From Ruminococcus sp. (GTDB lineage Bacteria > Bacillota > Clostridia > Oscillospirales > Ruminococcaceae), in the NCBI GenBank assembly GCA_015066805.1, contig SVNP01000009.1, forward strand, positions 1-64,000: DNA of 64,000 nucleotides, read 5' to 3'. The stretch's first letter is position 1, and each line of letters opens with the position of its first letter. The notes beneath the pieces are model-generated. The model ran no database searches. It was not told the DNA's origin and saw only the letters and a list, made by a program, of their open reading frames with translations. Both the position numbers and the translations under genes were made by a program. This document shows, in pieces, positions 25,848-35,791 of the stretch.

Positions 25848-27350
25848 ATGAAAACTGTGGATATTCACAGCAAGAATAAAAAGTTTACCGCCATTGCATG
25901 GGCATTGGCTGCCCTGATGCTGGCGGTGATGATCCCGCTGAACCTGATTTTCGGGCGGCTGGATCTGAACATTGATATGACCCAGAACAGTATGTACACC
26001 CTGACCAAAACCACTACCGATTATCTGGATTCTCTGGATCAGCAGGGGGTTGTGGTGGATGTGTACTTTCTGACTCCCATGGAGCAGTTGGAGGGAGAGG
26101 TGGAGGTGCTGGCTCTGTACCAGACTCTGCTTGCCTATGACGAGTATGACTGCTTCAATCTGATTGATATTGATCCCGATACCGAGCCGCAGGCTCTGAA
26201 GGATCTGAATCCCGACGGCTTCTATAATCTCAGCGATGGTGACTTTATGTTCGTTTACGGCGATATGGTGAAGCGTATGCCCGGTAAGCTGATGTACACC
26301 TACGCCTATGAAACCGACGAAGCTACCGGCAGTCAGAGCGTGGTTTCCGCATCCTTTAATGCGGAAAACTACTTCACCGGTGCCATGAAATCCGTGGTGG
26401 AGGGCATGGAGCCTACCGTGTATTTCCTGGAAGGCCATGGCGAGATCCCTCTGAGCAAAATGAGCAGGCTGCAGGCAAACCTGGGCAACTATAACTACGG
26501 TGCCAAGCAGCTCAATCTGAAAAATGCTGATGCCGTGCCCGATGATGCCTGCATCCTTATGGTGGCAGGCCCCACCACCGATATTACCGACGAGGAATAC
26601 GAGAAGATCTCCGATTTTCTGGATAAGGGCGGCAACATCACTCTGCTGATGACCCCCAACGATGCAGAGCTTTCCTACAAGAATCTCACAGCACTGATGG
26701 GTGAATTCTGCATCGGCATGGAGTACAACCGCATTTATGAAACCGACAGCGCACGTCACGTTTCCGGCAATCCCTACATCTTTATGTGTGATCTGGTCCC
26801 TGCCGGCGACAATGCTGACACCGATCTGACCGGCGCACTGCTGGAGGACAAGAGCATTCTCACCTATATGCCCGCTTCCCGCAGCTTTTACAGTATGTTC
26901 GGCAGCAATTACGATACCCTGAACATGGATACGCTGCTTGCTACCGCCAATACCGCCTATGCAGAGCCTTTCGGCGGAACCTTTGAAGACCCTGAGGCCA
27001 TTGAGGGTCAGGAGCTGTATCTGGCTATGTATTCCGAGGACACCATGCGTATCAACAAGGAAACCAAGGAAGGCGCAAAAATGGCAGTGTTCGGTTCCGC
27101 AGAGTTTTTGACCGACGATGCCATGAAGACCGATTACTACATTCACCCCGTAAACCTGTTTCTTTCCACCATTACCTGGATGTACAACAGCGACGTGGAT
27201 ATGAACATCGACAACAAGGACAAGACGTTTGACAGCCTGAAGGTCAACAGCGAGGAGGCTGCAACAGGATACATCGCTCTGTTTGTGGCAGTGCCCTGCG
27301 CCATCGCTCTTGTGGGCGTTATCATCTGGCTGAGGAGGAAGGACGCATGA
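25848..27350 (+). CDS. GldG-like ABC-type transport auxiliary protein
   Basis: N-terminal TM, NMTQNSMYTLTKTTTDYLDSLDQQGVVVDVYF, C-terminal TM; position in operon. Confidence 0.8.
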   Translation: MKTVDIHSKNKKFTAIAWALAALMLAVMIPLNLIFGRLDLNIDMTQNSMYTLTKTTTDYLDSLDQQGVVVDVYFLTPMEQLEGEVEVLALYQTLLAYDEYDCFNLIDIDPDTEPQALKDLNPDGFYNLSDGDFMFVYGDMVKRMPGKLMYTYAYETDEATGSQSVVSASFNAENYFTGAMKSVVEGMEPTVYFLEGHGEIPLSKMSRLQANLGNYNYGAKQLNLKNADAVPDDACILMVAGPTTDITDEEYEKISDFLDKGGNITLLMTPNDAELSYKNLTALMGEFCIGMEYNRIYETDSARHVSGNPYIFMCDLVPAGDNADTDLTGALLEDKSILTYMPASRSFYSMFGSNYDTLNMDTLLATANTAYAEPFGGTFEDPEAIEGQELYLAMYSEDTMRINKETKEGAKMAVFGSAEFLTDDAMKTDYYIHPVNLFLSTITWMYNSDVDMNIDNKDKTFDSLKVNSEEAATGYIALFVAVPCAIALVGVIIWLRRKDA

Positions 27351-28759
27351 AGCCCATTCGCTGGATCATTGCCCTGATTGTGGCCGTTGTCGCTCTGTGT
27401 GCGATCTATTTTGTGGTGGATCGTCAGGCCGACGACAAGGAAAAACGGCAGCAGGCAGGCGCAGCCAAAACCCTCTTTGATTTTGAAAGCAGCACGGTCA
27501 CCCGCATCACACTGGAAAATGAAGATGGCTATTTTGCCTTTGACTGGGATATGACCAACGGCACCTGGCAGCTTTCCAGTGCGGATCAGTTCAGCTTCAA
27601 TACCTATGCTGTTTCCACCATCTGCAATTATTTCAGCGAGCTTTCTTCCGAAAAGACCGTTGTTTTTGATTGCGACAACACCGCCGTCTACGGTTTTGAT
27701 TCGCCCACTGTTTTGAAGGCCTATACCACCGATAAAGGCGAGGATGCACCCTATATCCTGTATGTAGGCGACAGCACCCCTACCTATGATGCCTACTACG
27801 CCATGGTGCCCGGCTCCAATGATGTATACACCATCGGCTATACCCAGGGCTCTATCTTCTGCGCCGACAAGAATATGCTGAAGAACACTTATCTGTTTGA
27901 TACTTTCAGCACATTGGTGGATTACTGTGAGATCATAGCCGATGACGAAACGGTGTTCCGTCTGGAGCGTGACGAGGATACGATGTGGCACATGACTGCT
28001 CCCAGATCCTATGGTGTGTACAACTCTGCCGTTACCGAGCTGATGGATACGCTGGTGCGTGTACAGGTGGATTCCTTTGTGGAGGAAAACCCCGATGATC
28101 TGGCACAGTATGGTCTGGATGATCCCAAGTATACCCTGAAGCTGCGTGGTATCATCAACGGGCAGCAGGTGTACCGTGAGCTGTTGTTCGGTGACATGAT
28201 CACCGATAACGACAACGAAACCCAGATGTACGGTTACCTTTCGGACAGCAAGCAGGTGTTCATCATCACCGCAGCGGCAGTCAGCTTCTTGAAGGCGGGT
28301 GCCATTGATTATGTGTTCCCCTACTGCGTGAACGTGGATGTTGCCGATCTGTCCCGTGTGGAGATCGACATGGGTGATGTGTATGATCTGAACGAAACCA
28401 TGTACCTGGATTACGCCAATGAGCAGTATGCACTGGGCAATGTGGATATTGATGCTTACGATGACGATGACATCATGACCCTGTACCAGAACTTCTTCCG
28501 TGCGGTCAGCAACCTGAAGTTTACTGCCATGGATCTGGATGCCGTACCTCAGGGCGAGGCCGCAATTACCATCCGCTACGTTCATCTGGACGGCAGTGAA
28601 ACCGTTTTGACCTTTATTCCCGAGGCGGAAAACAACTTCTACCTGATGATCAACGGAGAATATACCGGTCTGACCGTGCGCCTGAATCGCTTTACAGGCA
28701 GCTCCGGCATGGTGCTGAGCTATGAAGCACTGCTGAAGGGCCTGAAGGAGGCAAAGTAA
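27347..28759 (+). CDS. DUF4340-like protein
   Basis: N-terminal TM then FDFESSTVTRITLENEDGYFAF...; overlaps the preceding gene (ATGA). Confidence 0.75.
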   Translation: MKPIRWIIALIVAVVALCAIYFVVDRQADDKEKRQQAGAAKTLFDFESSTVTRITLENEDGYFAFDWDMTNGTWQLSSADQFSFNTYAVSTICNYFSELSSEKTVVFDCDNTAVYGFDSPTVLKAYTTDKGEDAPYILYVGDSTPTYDAYYAMVPGSNDVYTIGYTQGSIFCADKNMLKNTYLFDTFSTLVDYCEIIADDETVFRLERDEDTMWHMTAPRSYGVYNSAVTELMDTLVRVQVDSFVEENPDDLAQYGLDDPKYTLKLRGIINGQQVYRELLFGDMITDNDNETQMYGYLSDSKQVFIITAAAVSFLKAGAIDYVFPYCVNVDVADLSRVEIDMGDVYDLNETMYLDYANEQYALGNVDIDAYDDDDIMTLYQNFFRAVSNLKFTAMDLDAVPQGEAAITIRYVHLDGSETVLTFIPEAENNFYLMINGEYTGLTVRLNRFTGSSGMVLSYEALLKGLKEAK

Positions 28760-28774
28760 TTCTTTTGTGTGTCG

Positions 28775-28810
28775 AAAACGCCGTATCCAAGTTTGGGATA
28801 CGGCGTTTTT
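28775..28810 (+). terminator. Intrinsic terminator
   Basis: AAAACGCCGTATCCaagtttGGGATACGGCGTTTTT. Confidence 0.8.
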
Positions 28811-28864
28811 CGTTGACATCCTGCGGTGAATATGGTACAATGAAATCAACGAAATGAAAGGAGG

Positions 28865-30208
28865 ATGCCTGTGCCCGTTTTGTATTTGCTGCCTGAGCTT
28901 TTCGGGCTGATTTCCCGCATACTTTGCCTGTGGCCGATCTGGGTGGTGGTGCTGCGGTTTGCATCCCCCTATGGAAATACACCGTTTTTCTGTTACAGCA
29001 TATTGCTGCTGTGTGGAATGCTGCCTGCCTTCTTGGGAAGATTTACCCGTATGGGTCAAAGCCGTAGTGTGCGTATGGTGATTTCCTGTGCGGCTGCTGT
29101 TGCCGGTGCGCTGCTGTGCCGTGGGCAGATCGGCAATACGGCTGGGGTGATGCTTTCGGTTATCACTGCATTGTACGGAAACAGTGCGGCGCAGAAGGAA
29201 TCCGATGCATTGTTTGACGGCCACAGCTTTGTGGGATACTTAACGCTGGAGACTCTTTCCCTGATTTTGCTTGAAGTGGTGGAGCTGCCTGTTTCCATGG
29301 CATGGGCCTTAGGCGTTACCGCTTATCAGAGTGTGGTGTTTCTGGTGCTTGCCAACCGATATCATCTGCTGCGGCTGGTAAACCGCCGCAGTGACGGCAC
29401 TTTGCCCATTCCTGCGGAGATCCGCAAGCATAACAGCCGTCTGCTGATGGGGATCATACTGGGCTGCGTATGCGTGTTTTTGTTGCGTAAGCCCGTGATC
29501 GTTCTGCTGAACGGTATGCTGGATGGCGTGCTGTTTCTGTTGGGGCTGCTGGGCAAAGCATTGGTCTCGTTGATTCATCTGATGGGTGGCAGCGCACCGG
29601 CACAGCCTTCGGACAGCCCCTCGGATACGCCCCCTGCACCTATGCCCTATGGGGAGGGGAATCCGTGGTGGTCGCTGCTGTATCTGCTGTTGATTCCCTT
29701 GATCCTTTTGGCATGGCATGGAGTATTCCGTGGTTGGTTTTCCGATTTTCTGGAAGCTTTGCGGCAGAAAATGGGTCGGCATTCCTCACGCAGCCGCACG
29801 GAGCAGCATACCACTACCGGAGAGTACGAGGATGTGGAAACGATTTGTGAGGTTTCGGAGCGGGAAACGGCAGATGCGCTCCGAAGCTGGAAAAAAGCTT
29901 ACCGCCACTGGAAAAAACTGCCCGATACAGAGGAAAAGCTGTGCAGCGGCTATGGATTGCTGCTGACGGCTCCCGCATGGAACGAGGAAAGACCGTTGGC
30001 TTCCGATACACCTTTGGAGATCCTGCAAAAGGGCAGAGCGACCCTGCCTGCGGATACCTGCGAGGCACTTTCCGTGCTGACGGAGGATTATCAGATCACA
30101 CGGTATGGCAATACGCCTATGCCGCCCCGTACCATAGGGGAGCTGGAGCTCCTGCTGCAAAAGGCAGCGGCAAGGCCTGTATCACATGGAAAACGAACAG
30201 GATCGTAA
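28865..30208 (+). CDS. Polytopic membrane protein, DUF4129-like C-terminus
   Basis: Multi-TM N-terminal half; C-terminal helical region ADALRSWKKAYRHWKKLPDTEEKLCSGYGLLL. Confidence 0.55.
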   Translation: MPVPVLYLLPELFGLISRILCLWPIWVVVLRFASPYGNTPFFCYSILLLCGMLPAFLGRFTRMGQSRSVRMVISCAAAVAGALLCRGQIGNTAGVMLSVITALYGNSAAQKESDALFDGHSFVGYLTLETLSLILLEVVELPVSMAWALGVTAYQSVVFLVLANRYHLLRLVNRRSDGTLPIPAEIRKHNSRLLMGIILGCVCVFLLRKPVIVLLNGMLDGVLFLLGLLGKALVSLIHLMGGSAPAQPSDSPSDTPPAPMPYGEGNPWWSLLYLLLIPLILLAWHGVFRGWFSDFLEALRQKMGRHSSRSRTEQHTTTGEYEDVETICEVSERETADALRSWKKAYRHWKKLPDTEEKLCSGYGLLLTAPAWNEERPLASDTPLEILQKGRATLPADTCEALSVLTEDYQITRYGNTPMPPRTIGELELLLQKAAARPVSHGKRTGS

Positions 30209-30260
30209 CGAGAAAAAAGCGTTTCACAACTTTCAAATTGATATGCAAGGAGGATGAACG

Positions 30261-32549
30261 ATGTCTGAACAGAATCAAAAGCTGACCCCACAGCAGCAGA
30301 TCCGACTGGTGGGCGGCGGGTCGTTTTTCGGCTCTGCCCATATGCCCGAGGCGGGTATTCCACGGCTGCAATTGCTGGATGGCGGCACGGGCATGAACTT
30401 TGAACAGCTTTTCGGGGATTTTTTGAGCTTCGCCGGCAAAGGCGGCATCGGAAGCGATGCTTTGCGGGCGGTACTGGCACATTTTTACACACCGGAGCAG
30501 CTCCCCAATGAGGATTCCAAAGCCCTGTATGAATGGATCTATGCAAGGCTGAAGGAGCGTTTTCCCTCTATGACACCGCCCGGATGCTATCCTCCCGGTA
30601 TTTTGCTGGGTGCCACATGGAATCCTGAGGTGATTGAAGCGGTAGGCGAAGCATTGGGCACGGAGGCCTCTGCCTATGGTGTGAATGTTCTGCTGGGTAC
30701 ACCCAATGTGAATCTGCACAGAGATGTACGCAACGGCAGATTGTTTGAGGGCTATTCTGAGGATCCCTGCGTGGTGGCTGCTTTGGCACCCTCTATGGTC
30801 AGAGGTGTGCAGAAGTTCGGTGTAGCTGCCAATGTGAAGCATTTTGCTGCCAATAATCAGGAAACCAACCGTCTGGGCATCAATGAAATGATCCCCGAGC
30901 GTGCGCTGCATGAGCTGTACTATCCCGGCTTCCGTGCCTGTGTAGATGCAGGTGTGGCTACGGTGATGAGTGCCTATAACCGCATCAATGGTGTACCCTG
31001 CACCGAAAATCACGCCCTGCTTACGGAGCTGCTCCGTGATGAATGGGGCTTTGATGGCCTTGTGATGTCCGATTGGGGTGCGGTATATCATCCTGCGGCG
31101 GCTGTCAATGCAGGCAATGATCTGCAAATGCCGGGGCCTGTTTCTCCCGATGCTTTGACGGCTGCGCTGGCAGATGGTTCTCTGGATCCTGCGGCGTTGG
31201 AGCGTTCCGCACAGCGGATGCTGCGGCTGACAGAGCGTTATGCCCGTCCCGCACAGGGCGAGATCTCCGAGGAGATCACCGACAAAGCCGCCTATGATGC
31301 CGCTGCTGAGGGTATTGTGATGCTGAAAAATAAAGGCGGCTGCTGTCCCCTTGCAGCGGAAACACATCTGGCACTGTACGGCAAACATGCCGAATGGCTT
31401 CTGACCTGCGGAGAAGGCAGCGCGGGGATCCATACCACCCGAAATATCGGGCTGGCAGATGCACTTGCTTGCCGATTTGCATCTGTTGCGCTGCATACCA
31501 TGCCGCAAACAGCAGATGCACTGGTGTATGTATACGGTCTGCCGGGGCAGGAGGGCAATGATCTGAAAACCATTGGCGTACGGAAGGAGGTTTCCGAAGA
31601 ATGGGAAATCCTTCTTGCAGAGGCCGAAGCCAAGGGCATGAAGAAAATTCTGCTGCTGAATGTGGCGGCACCTGTGGCTCTGGGAGAGTGGGAGCAGCGG
31701 TTTGATGCTGTATTCTGCTTATGGCTGCCGGGTATGCAGGGTGCCAATGCCATTGCGGATATTCTTTGCGGTAAGGTGAATCCCAGTGGCAAGCTGCCTC
31801 TTTCCTGGCCGAAATGCTTGGAGCAGATGCCCACCTATCTGAATTTCCCCGGGGATGGCATGCAGGTCTGCTACGGAGAAGGCATTTTTGTGGGCTACCG
31901 CTGGTATGATAAACGAGAGCTGGCACCTTTGTATCCCTTTGGCCATGGATTGTCTTACAGTGATTTTACGGTAGATGCCATTACGTCTGATCGCAGCTTA
32001 TTTGCCGATGCCCTTCATGTGACAGTGACTGTGACCAATCACAGCCGGCAAGACGGCAAAACCGTGGTGCAGCTCTATGTGACGGATCCTTACAGCACCC
32101 TGACTAAGCCTGTGCGGGAGCTGAAAGCCTTCCGCAAGATCATGGTAGCCGCCGGCAGTACAGAACAAGTCACTTTTTCGCTTTCTGTGCAGGATTTTGC
32201 AAGCTATGACCCTGATCTGCATACATGGGTGACGGAAGAGGGCGAATATGTGCTTTCAGCAGGCTTATCTTCCCGTGAGATACAGGCAAGCTGTACGGTT
32301 TATGCAGATGTGTGTTCCCCCTACACCTATGGCAAAAACACCTCGGTAAAGGTGATGATGGAAACAGAGCCGCTGCGAGAGATGGTCAAAGCCTTCTTTG
32401 TGCAGCACTCCATGCCGTGGCCGGCGATGCTCAGCTCCTACGAGTACACACCACAGGATAAAGTTTCCAAGATTCTGGGCGATTGCGGTTGCGATCCCCG
32501 GCAGGCGGCAGTGCTTTACCGGCAGATGTCTGCTGTGGAAAAGCCATAA
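30261..32549 (+). CDS. GH3 beta-glucosidase
   Basis: GH3 motifs VAANVKHFAANNQETNR, RDEWGFDGLVMSDWGAVY; fibronectin-III-like C-terminus; no signal peptide. Confidence 0.93.
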   Translation: MSEQNQKLTPQQQIRLVGGGSFFGSAHMPEAGIPRLQLLDGGTGMNFEQLFGDFLSFAGKGGIGSDALRAVLAHFYTPEQLPNEDSKALYEWIYARLKERFPSMTPPGCYPPGILLGATWNPEVIEAVGEALGTEASAYGVNVLLGTPNVNLHRDVRNGRLFEGYSEDPCVVAALAPSMVRGVQKFGVAANVKHFAANNQETNRLGINEMIPERALHELYYPGFRACVDAGVATVMSAYNRINGVPCTENHALLTELLRDEWGFDGLVMSDWGAVYHPAAAVNAGNDLQMPGPVSPDALTAALADGSLDPAALERSAQRMLRLTERYARPAQGEISEEITDKAAYDAAAEGIVMLKNKGGCCPLAAETHLALYGKHAEWLLTCGEGSAGIHTTRNIGLADALACRFASVALHTMPQTADALVYVYGLPGQEGNDLKTIGVRKEVSEEWEILLAEAEAKGMKKILLLNVAAPVALGEWEQRFDAVFCLWLPGMQGANAIADILCGKVNPSGKLPLSWPKCLEQMPTYLNFPGDGMQVCYGEGIFVGYRWYDKRELAPLYPFGHGLSYSDFTVDAITSDRSLFADALHVTVTVTNHSRQDGKTVVQLYVTDPYSTLTKPVRELKAFRKIMVAAGSTEQVTFSLSVQDFASYDPDLHTWVTEEGEYVLSAGLSSREIQASCTVYADVCSPYTYGKNTSVKVMMETEPLREMVKAFFVQHSMPWPAMLSSYEYTPQDKVSKILGDCGCDPRQAAVLYRQMSAVEKP

Positions 32550-32555
32550 CCGAAT

Positions 32556-32592
32556 AAAACGGCTCCCGATGGATCATCGGAAGCCGTTTTTT
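32556..32592. terminator. Intrinsic terminator between convergent genes
   Basis: AAAACGGCTcccgatggatcatcggAAGCCGTTTTTT. Confidence 0.75.
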
Positions 32593-32600
32593 GTATGCAA

Positions 32601-34037
32601 TTATGCGTTCTCGATGCACTTCAGCAGCATCTCACGCAGTACCTGGGGATTGCAGTTGCCCTTCAGTTCCTTCATGCACTTACCAAACAGTGCCATCAGA
32701 GCCTTTTCCTTGCCGCTCTTGTAATCGGCAACAGACTTGGGATCGGCAGCCACAATGCGCTGAATGGTCTCCTCAATGGCACCCGTATCGTTGGAAACGA
32801 TAAAGCCGTTTTCGGTAGCATATGCCAGAGGGTCAATGTCCTGTTCAAACATAACGGAGAGGATCTTCTTTGCATTGCCGCGGCTGACTTTGTCCTCAGC
32901 CACCAGCTTGATGAGCTCGCCCAGTGCCTTGCCGCTGATGCGGAGCATATCGGCAGTCTGCTGCTTTTTATTGAGAATATTGTAGCAATCGGAGATCAGC
33001 CAGTTTGCAGCCTCTTTCGCCATGCCACAGACAGCGTAAGCATCCTCAAAGCAATCGCAGAAGGCACGGCTCTGGGTGAGCTGCTCGGCATCGTACTCGC
33101 TCAGACCCAGTTCGGTGATATACCGCTGTTTTTTCAGCTCAGGCAGTTCAGGCAGAGAATCGCAGATGCGCTGATACCATGCGTCATCAATGACCACAGG
33201 CATAATGTTGGGGTCAGGGAAATAGCGGTAATCGCCGGCAGTTTCCTTGTTGCGCATAGAGTAGCTCTTGCCCTTGATATCGTCCCAGCGGCGGGTCTCC
33301 TGCACCAGCTCCTCGGTGCCGTTTTCCAATGCGTCAATGTGGCGTGCCACCTCGTAGTCAATGGCGCGGGTAATGGCGGAGATGGAGTTCATGTTCTTCA
33401 TCTCGGTACGCACACCCAGCTTATCGCTGCCCTCGGGACGGATGGAAAGGTTCACGTCGCAGCGCATGGAGCCCTGCTCCATACGGCAATCGGAGACTTT
33501 TGCAAAGCGCAGCAGGGTTCTCAGCCGTTCCAGATAAGCCACAACTTCCTCTGCACTGGAGAGATCAGGCTGACTGACGATCTCGATCAGCGGTACGCTG
33601 GTACGGTTAAAGTCCACCAGAGAGGTATCGGTCCAGTCATCATGAACCAGCTTGCCGGCATCCTCTTCCATGTGGATCTGCTTGATGCGGATGGTCTTCT
33701 TACCCTTGGAGGTCTCGATCTCCACGGCACCGTTCACGCAAACGGGTGCAAACCACTGGGTGGTCTGATAAGAACAGGGGAGATCGGGGTAGTAGTAGCT
33801 CTTTTTATCAAAGGTGGTGGTGCGGTTGATCTTACAGTTGAGCATCATACCCGCAGTCATACCCAGATCCACCACGCGCTTGTTGACCACAGGCAGCATA
33901 CCGGGCATACCGCAGCAGGCGGGGCAGACATGGTCATTCTGCTCGCCACCGAATTTTGCGGAGCAGGAGCAGAAAATTTTCGATTCGGTAGCAAGTTCGA
34001 TGTGAACCTCCAGACCGATGACAGTCTCGTATTTCAT
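32601..34037 (-). CDS. gatB: Asp/Glu-tRNA amidotransferase subunit B
   Basis: MKYETVIGLEVHIELATESKIFCSC...CPACCGMPGMLPVVNKR..., HMEEDAGKLVHD, QETRRWDD, DYRYFPDPNI. Confidence 0.95.
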   Translation of the reverse strand: MKYETVIGLEVHIELATESKIFCSCSAKFGGEQNDHVCPACCGMPGMLPVVNKRVVDLGMTAGMMLNCKINRTTTFDKKSYYYPDLPCSYQTTQWFAPVCVNGAVEIETSKGKKTIRIKQIHMEEDAGKLVHDDWTDTSLVDFNRTSVPLIEIVSQPDLSSAEEVVAYLERLRTLLRFAKVSDCRMEQGSMRCDVNLSIRPEGSDKLGVRTEMKNMNSISAITRAIDYEVARHIDALENGTEELVQETRRWDDIKGKSYSMRNKETAGDYRYFPDPNIMPVVIDDAWYQRICDSLPELPELKKQRYITELGLSEYDAEQLTQSRAFCDCFEDAYAVCGMAKEAANWLISDCYNILNKKQQTADMLRISGKALGELIKLVAEDKVSRGNAKKILSVMFEQDIDPLAYATENGFIVSNDTGAIEETIQRIVAADPKSVADYKSGKEKALMALFGKCMKELKGNCNPQVLREMLLKCIENA

Positions 34038-34051
34038 GTTGTATTCCCTCC

Positions 34052-35233
34052 TTATTCGTACAGGGCAGCCAGAGTCAGCAGGCTGTCATCGGAGAACGCC
34101 TTGCCCATAAGCTGTACGCCGCCTGCGGCGACAACGGGCAGGCCGCTGATGGATGCGGGGGCAGTAAACAGCGCCTCCTCCACGGCGGTATAAGTGCCGA
34201 CTTCTTCGGTCTTGTAGGCGGTTTTGGAGCAGGCAGGCAGCAGCAGAGCATCATACTGTGCAAACAGCGCAGCAAATGCCTCACAGATCACACGGCGGAT
34301 ACGCAGTGCTTTATCGTAAACATTCATGTAGTTTTCGGTAGAAAGGGCATCGGAGCCGTAGAGGATGGCAGTTTTCAGCAGCAGACCGAAGGCCTCGGTA
34401 CGGCTGTTGGTGTACAGCTCATCAATATTGGTGTAGTTGGGGGTACGGTAGCCGAATTTGATGCCGTCATAGCGGGAAACATTGTTGCACAGCTCAGCGG
34501 AAAGCAGTACATTCCAGGCAGGGCTTGCGGCCTTGCATACATCGTCATCCACCGTGCAGATCTCCACGCCCTGTGCCTTCAGCGCATCACATACAGCGGT
34601 GATGCGTGCCTGTGTATCGGCATCGGCAGCGTTGACAAGGGATTGCAGCACAGCCACCTTCTTGATGGGTGCGCCTGCGGTTTTCACGGCAGCGCACTGC
34701 TCCTCGGAAAGGCTGGTACCGTCCTTGTCATCATGGCCTGCCATGGCAGCCAGAATCTCACGGCAATCGGCGGTATTTCTTGCCATAACGCCCACAGTTT
34801 CACCGGAGCAGGCAACGGGAATGGTGCCGTAGCGGGAGACTGTACCGTAGGTAGGCTTGATATAGACCATACCGCTGAGTGCAGCGGCACGGCGGGGCAT
34901 ACCGTTTACATCCATGGCAACTACTGCCTTGATGTCGCCGGTCTTCAGCACTTCTGCCGCAGCAGAGGTCAGAACACCGTTTTCGTCGGTGCAGGCACCG
35001 AAATAAGAGGACTCACCCAGCAGGTCAATGGAAAACTCGCCCACATTCACCTTTCCGCCGATCTCATAGCCGGCATTGGTCAGGCGGGTAATCACTTCCG
35101 CATCAAACAGGCCTTGGTAGCCTTCCAGCATCTTGGAGCCGGCAGAGGTAGGCATGGTTTTGGTCAGGATCATATCATCCGGCACAACAGTGTTGGCACC
35201 CTTTGCGCCGTTTTCGGTAATATACAGCTTCAT
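34052..35233 (-). CDS. GatA-like amidase-fold protein lacking the recognisable catalytic triad
   Basis: Aligns with GatA over TSAGSKMLEGYQGLFDAEVITRLTNAGYEIGGKVNVGEFSID and IKPTYGTVSRYGTIPVACSGETVGVMARNTADCREILAAMAGHDDKDGTS, but has no GGSSGGS or DTGGSIR motif. Located between gatC and gatB. Confidence 0.85.
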   Translation of the reverse strand: MKLYITENGAKGANTVVPDDMILTKTMPTSAGSKMLEGYQGLFDAEVITRLTNAGYEIGGKVNVGEFSIDLLGESSYFGACTDENGVLTSAAAEVLKTGDIKAVVAMDVNGMPRRAAALSGMVYIKPTYGTVSRYGTIPVACSGETVGVMARNTADCREILAAMAGHDDKDGTSLSEEQCAAVKTAGAPIKKVAVLQSLVNAADADTQARITAVCDALKAQGVEICTVDDDVCKAASPAWNVLLSAELCNNVSRYDGIKFGYRTPNYTNIDELYTNSRTEAFGLLLKTAILYGSDALSTENYMNVYDKALRIRRVICEAFAALFAQYDALLLPACSKTAYKTEEVGTYTAVEEALFTAPASISGLPVVAAGGVQLMGKAFSDDSLLTLAALYE

Positions 35234-35252
35234 AATCAAACTCCTTTTCCCA

Positions 35253-35537
35253 TCACTCAATAAGACGCGGTACCTGCCAGTAGCCGTCGTAGGTTTCGGG
35301 TGCACTTTCCTGCAGTTCATCTCTGGTAAACAGCTTGATCTCCCGATCCTCGCGCACAACGGTCAGAATAGGCATCACATGGACCATACGCTCGGTATTC
35401 TCGGTGTTGATCTGATTCAGGGCTAAGAAAACGTCTGCCTGCTGATTGAAAAATGCCGTGATCGTATCCTTTTCGGCATCCGTCAGGCAGAGCTGATTCA
35501 GCTTTTCGAGTCTTTGCAGAGTTTCAGTAGTCATCAT
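35253..35537 (-). CDS. gatC: Asp/Glu-tRNA amidotransferase subunit C
   Basis: 94 aa, C-terminus LQESAPETYDGYWQVPRLIE matches the GatC C-terminal pattern; operon position. Confidence 0.85.
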   Translation of the reverse strand: MMTTETLQRLEKLNQLCLTDAEKDTITAFFNQQADVFLALNQINTENTERMVHVMPILTVVREDREIKLFTRDELQESAPETYDGYWQVPRLIE

Positions 35538-35791
35538 AAACGCTCCTTTATCGTATGGTTAGCCATGGCAGGCAGCAGCATCCTGTTTCAGAAAAAAAGA
35601 ATGTGTTATGTCCGCCGCAACGGTACTTATTATACCACTTTTTGTGTTCTCTGTCAATGTAGATAGAAGTTTTTTTCATGTTCTGCACAGTTTTGCGGAG
35701 CGTGAGCATTCTGTGTTTGATACTGGACAAAACACGGAAAATGTGGTATACTGATTGTGATTGAGAAAAAATCGGAAAGGAATGGATTCGG

